In this document: piece after piece, positions 21,056 to 22,293 of the stretch
Layout: each line of letters starts with the position of its first letter
Position numbering within the stretch: position 1 is the first letter of the stretch
Origin: a virus
Virus record (IMG/VR): IMGVR_UViG_3300030107_003943
Span: 1 to 22,293 of that record
Length of the DNA: 22,293 bases
Direction: 5' to 3' (one strand)
Program-made: the position numbers and the translations under genes
Notes under the pieces: model-generated
Database searches by the model: none
Told to the model about the DNA's origin: nothing
What the model saw: the letters and a program-made list of their open reading frames with translations, nothing else

Positions 21056-22293
21056 ATGGCTGCCATAATAACTGATCAGATCAGAATATTAAATGCGAAG
21101 AATTTTGTGTCTGGAGTGCAAACCAGCACTAATTCATATTATTCTTTTATTGGTTTACCCAATGCAACTGATATTCAAACTGATTGGGATGCTGATCCCC
21201 CTTCCCCAAAAGATAATTTTGATGAAGAGAATGATTATTGGGATACTATTATTGCTCTGAAGAAGATTACTTCTACGGATGTAAGGCAAGTTGTTCAGAA
21301 GAGATTATGGACATCTGGAACTACTTACGACATGTATCGTAGTGATTATAGTCGTACTAATACCGCAGCAGTATCTGGTGCAACTAATTTATACAATGCA
21401 ACTTTTTATGTAATCAATACTGATTATAGAGTTTATGCTTGTCTAAGAAATGGAATTGATCCTGATAATCCTAATGGAAAACCTTCACTTGATGAACCAA
21501 CATTCACAGATCTAGAACCAAGAGCAGCTGGAACTAGTGGTGATGGATATCTTTGGAAGTATCTTTATACAATCAAACCAGGTGATATTGTAAAATTTGA
21601 TTCTACAGATTTTATTCCTGTTCCTGATGCATGGGAAACAAATACTGATGATTCAGCAGTTAGAGATAATGCTGTTGATGGATCTATCAAAGTTGTAACT
21701 ATTACTGATAGGGGTGTTGGCGTTGGAACTGCTAACAGAACTTACAGTAGAGTTCCCATTAGAGGTGACGGTACTGGAGCAGAGTGTACTATTGTTGTTA
21801 ATAATGATCAACAAGTAGAATCTGTAACCGTCTCGAATCAAGGACAAAATTATACTTTTGGAAATGTTGATCTTGTGGAAGGTGGAGTTCCTACTGGATC
21901 TACTAGACCAACCTTTGATGTAATCATGTCTCCACCTGGTGGACATGGTTCTGACATCTATAGTGAATTGGGTGCATATAATGTTCTCTTATATTCAAGA
22001 ATTGAAAATGATATTGAAAATCCTGATTTTGTAACAGGTAATCAAATAGCACGAGTAGGTATTGTTGAGAATCCAAAAGCCTATGGAACAACTGCTAATT
22101 TGAGTTTGGATAAAGCAAGTGCTACTCAAGCATTAAGATTAACTGGTGCTGGTTATAGTAGTGCTACTTTTACAGCAGATGCGTTTGTTACTCAAACAGT
22201 TGCTACTGGATCTACTGCTGTAGCAAGAGTTGTAAATTATGATCAAACAACTGGTGTATTGAAATTATGGCAAGATCGCACTATGGCTGGATT
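21056..22293 (+). CDS. 8: Baseplate wedge subunit gp8 (cut by window end)
   Basis: At least 412 residues are in the window and the frame stays open at its end. The start MAAIITDQIRILNAKNFV, then YYSFIGLP (24-31), WDADPPSPKDNFDEENDYWD (43-62) and TDLEPRAAGTSGDGYLWKYL (153-172) are typical of cyanophage gp8. In T4, gp8 (334 residues) is a wedge component next to gp7 and gp10. The present protein is already longer than that. Its middle holds glycine-rich modules, RGVGVG...RGDGTGAECTIV then VSNQGQNYTFG (around 220-275), and TGAGYSSATF (around 362-371). They resemble the GxGY modules of the giant neighbour. The ATG at 21056 is chosen because it matches the expected N-terminus and lies just behind the late promoters. 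Confidence 0.92.
   Translation, partial: MAAIITDQIRILNAKNFVSGVQTSTNSYYSFIGLPNATDIQTDWDADPPSPKDNFDEENDYWDTIIALKKITSTDVRQVVQKRLWTSGTTYDMYRSDYSRTNTAAVSGATNLYNATFYVINTDYRVYACLRNGIDPDNPNGKPSLDEPTFTDLEPRAAGTSGDGYLWKYLYTIKPGDIVKFDSTDFIPVPDAWETNTDDSAVRDNAVDGSIKVVTITDRGVGVGTANRTYSRVPIRGDGTGAECTIVVNNDQQVESVTVSNQGQNYTFGNVDLVEGGVPTGSTRPTFDVIMSPPGGHGSDIYSELGAYNVLLYSRIENDIENPDFVTGNQIARVGIVENPKAYGTTANLSLDKASATQALRLTGAGYSSATFTADAFVTQTVATGSTAVARVVNYDQTTGVLKLWQDRTMAG

Noticed and set aside
21653-21946. 97-codon - strand ORF over gp8
   Set aside because: It is the shadow of gp8, whose + strand frame matches a known family from the first residue and continues to the window end.

Overview
The window looks like part of the genome of a T4-like (contractile-tailed) marine phage, most probably a cyanophage of Prochlorococcus or Synechococcus. 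The reasons are the AT-rich sequence, the tightly packed baseplate order gp25 - gp6 - giant protein in the gp7 position - gp8, the T4-type late-promoter octamers (NATAAATA), and protein modules familiar from marine cyanophage structural proteins (YHYH domain, glycine-rich GxGY modules, HGL modules). No photosynthesis gene, tRNA, integrase, transposase or CRISPR array is visible. The exact host cannot be read from this window.

Region 1 (1-1367) is a strand-consistent cluster of five tiny genes, all on +. It begins with a possible ~90-nt nested RNA structure in the leader, contains a terminator directly after the first gene (484-514), and closes with a strong terminator (1336-1367). Two of the small proteins share an MN[ST]YSP N-terminus, and a 15-nt sequence recurs upstream of two of the starts. 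Between 1233 and 1335 I see nothing else.

Region 2 (1368-2700) is gene-poor. It holds a cluster of TTTTCCACA nonamers (1400-1542) resembling cyanobacterial DnaA boxes, several host-type sigma70 promoters, two or three very small ORFs that start with the same ATGGCAGT sequence, a terminator-like hairpin with a promoter -35 box in its loop, and an ORF (2457-2630) lacking an ATG.

Region 3 (2714-4235) begins with a strong TTGACT-N17-TATAAT promoter driving a putative GT-A glycosyltransferase, followed by three compact small genes (an acidic/basic helical protein, a membrane protein, a basic protein). A GGGACTC/GAGTCCC hairpin with a UUCG loop ends this unit at 4071, with a late-promoter octamer overlapping its upstream edge. 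A small charged-protein gene follows.

Region 4 (4239-22293) is the late baseplate operon: gp25 (complete), gp6 (complete, 660 aa), a 4784-aa protein whose N-terminus resembles the conserved C-terminal part of T4 gp7 and whose remaining ~4400 residues are stacked beta-rich repeat modules, and the start of gp8, which runs off the window end. These proteins would assemble into the baseplate wedge. The giant protein probably joins wedge assembly through its gp7-like head and projects its repeat modules outward; that last step is inference. The most unusual elements are the seven Cys-x8-His-x-Tyr-Pro-Arg repeats (six complete, one degenerate) late in the giant protein, a ~134-aa tandem duplication, and a short higher-GC segment starting at a perfect hairpin.
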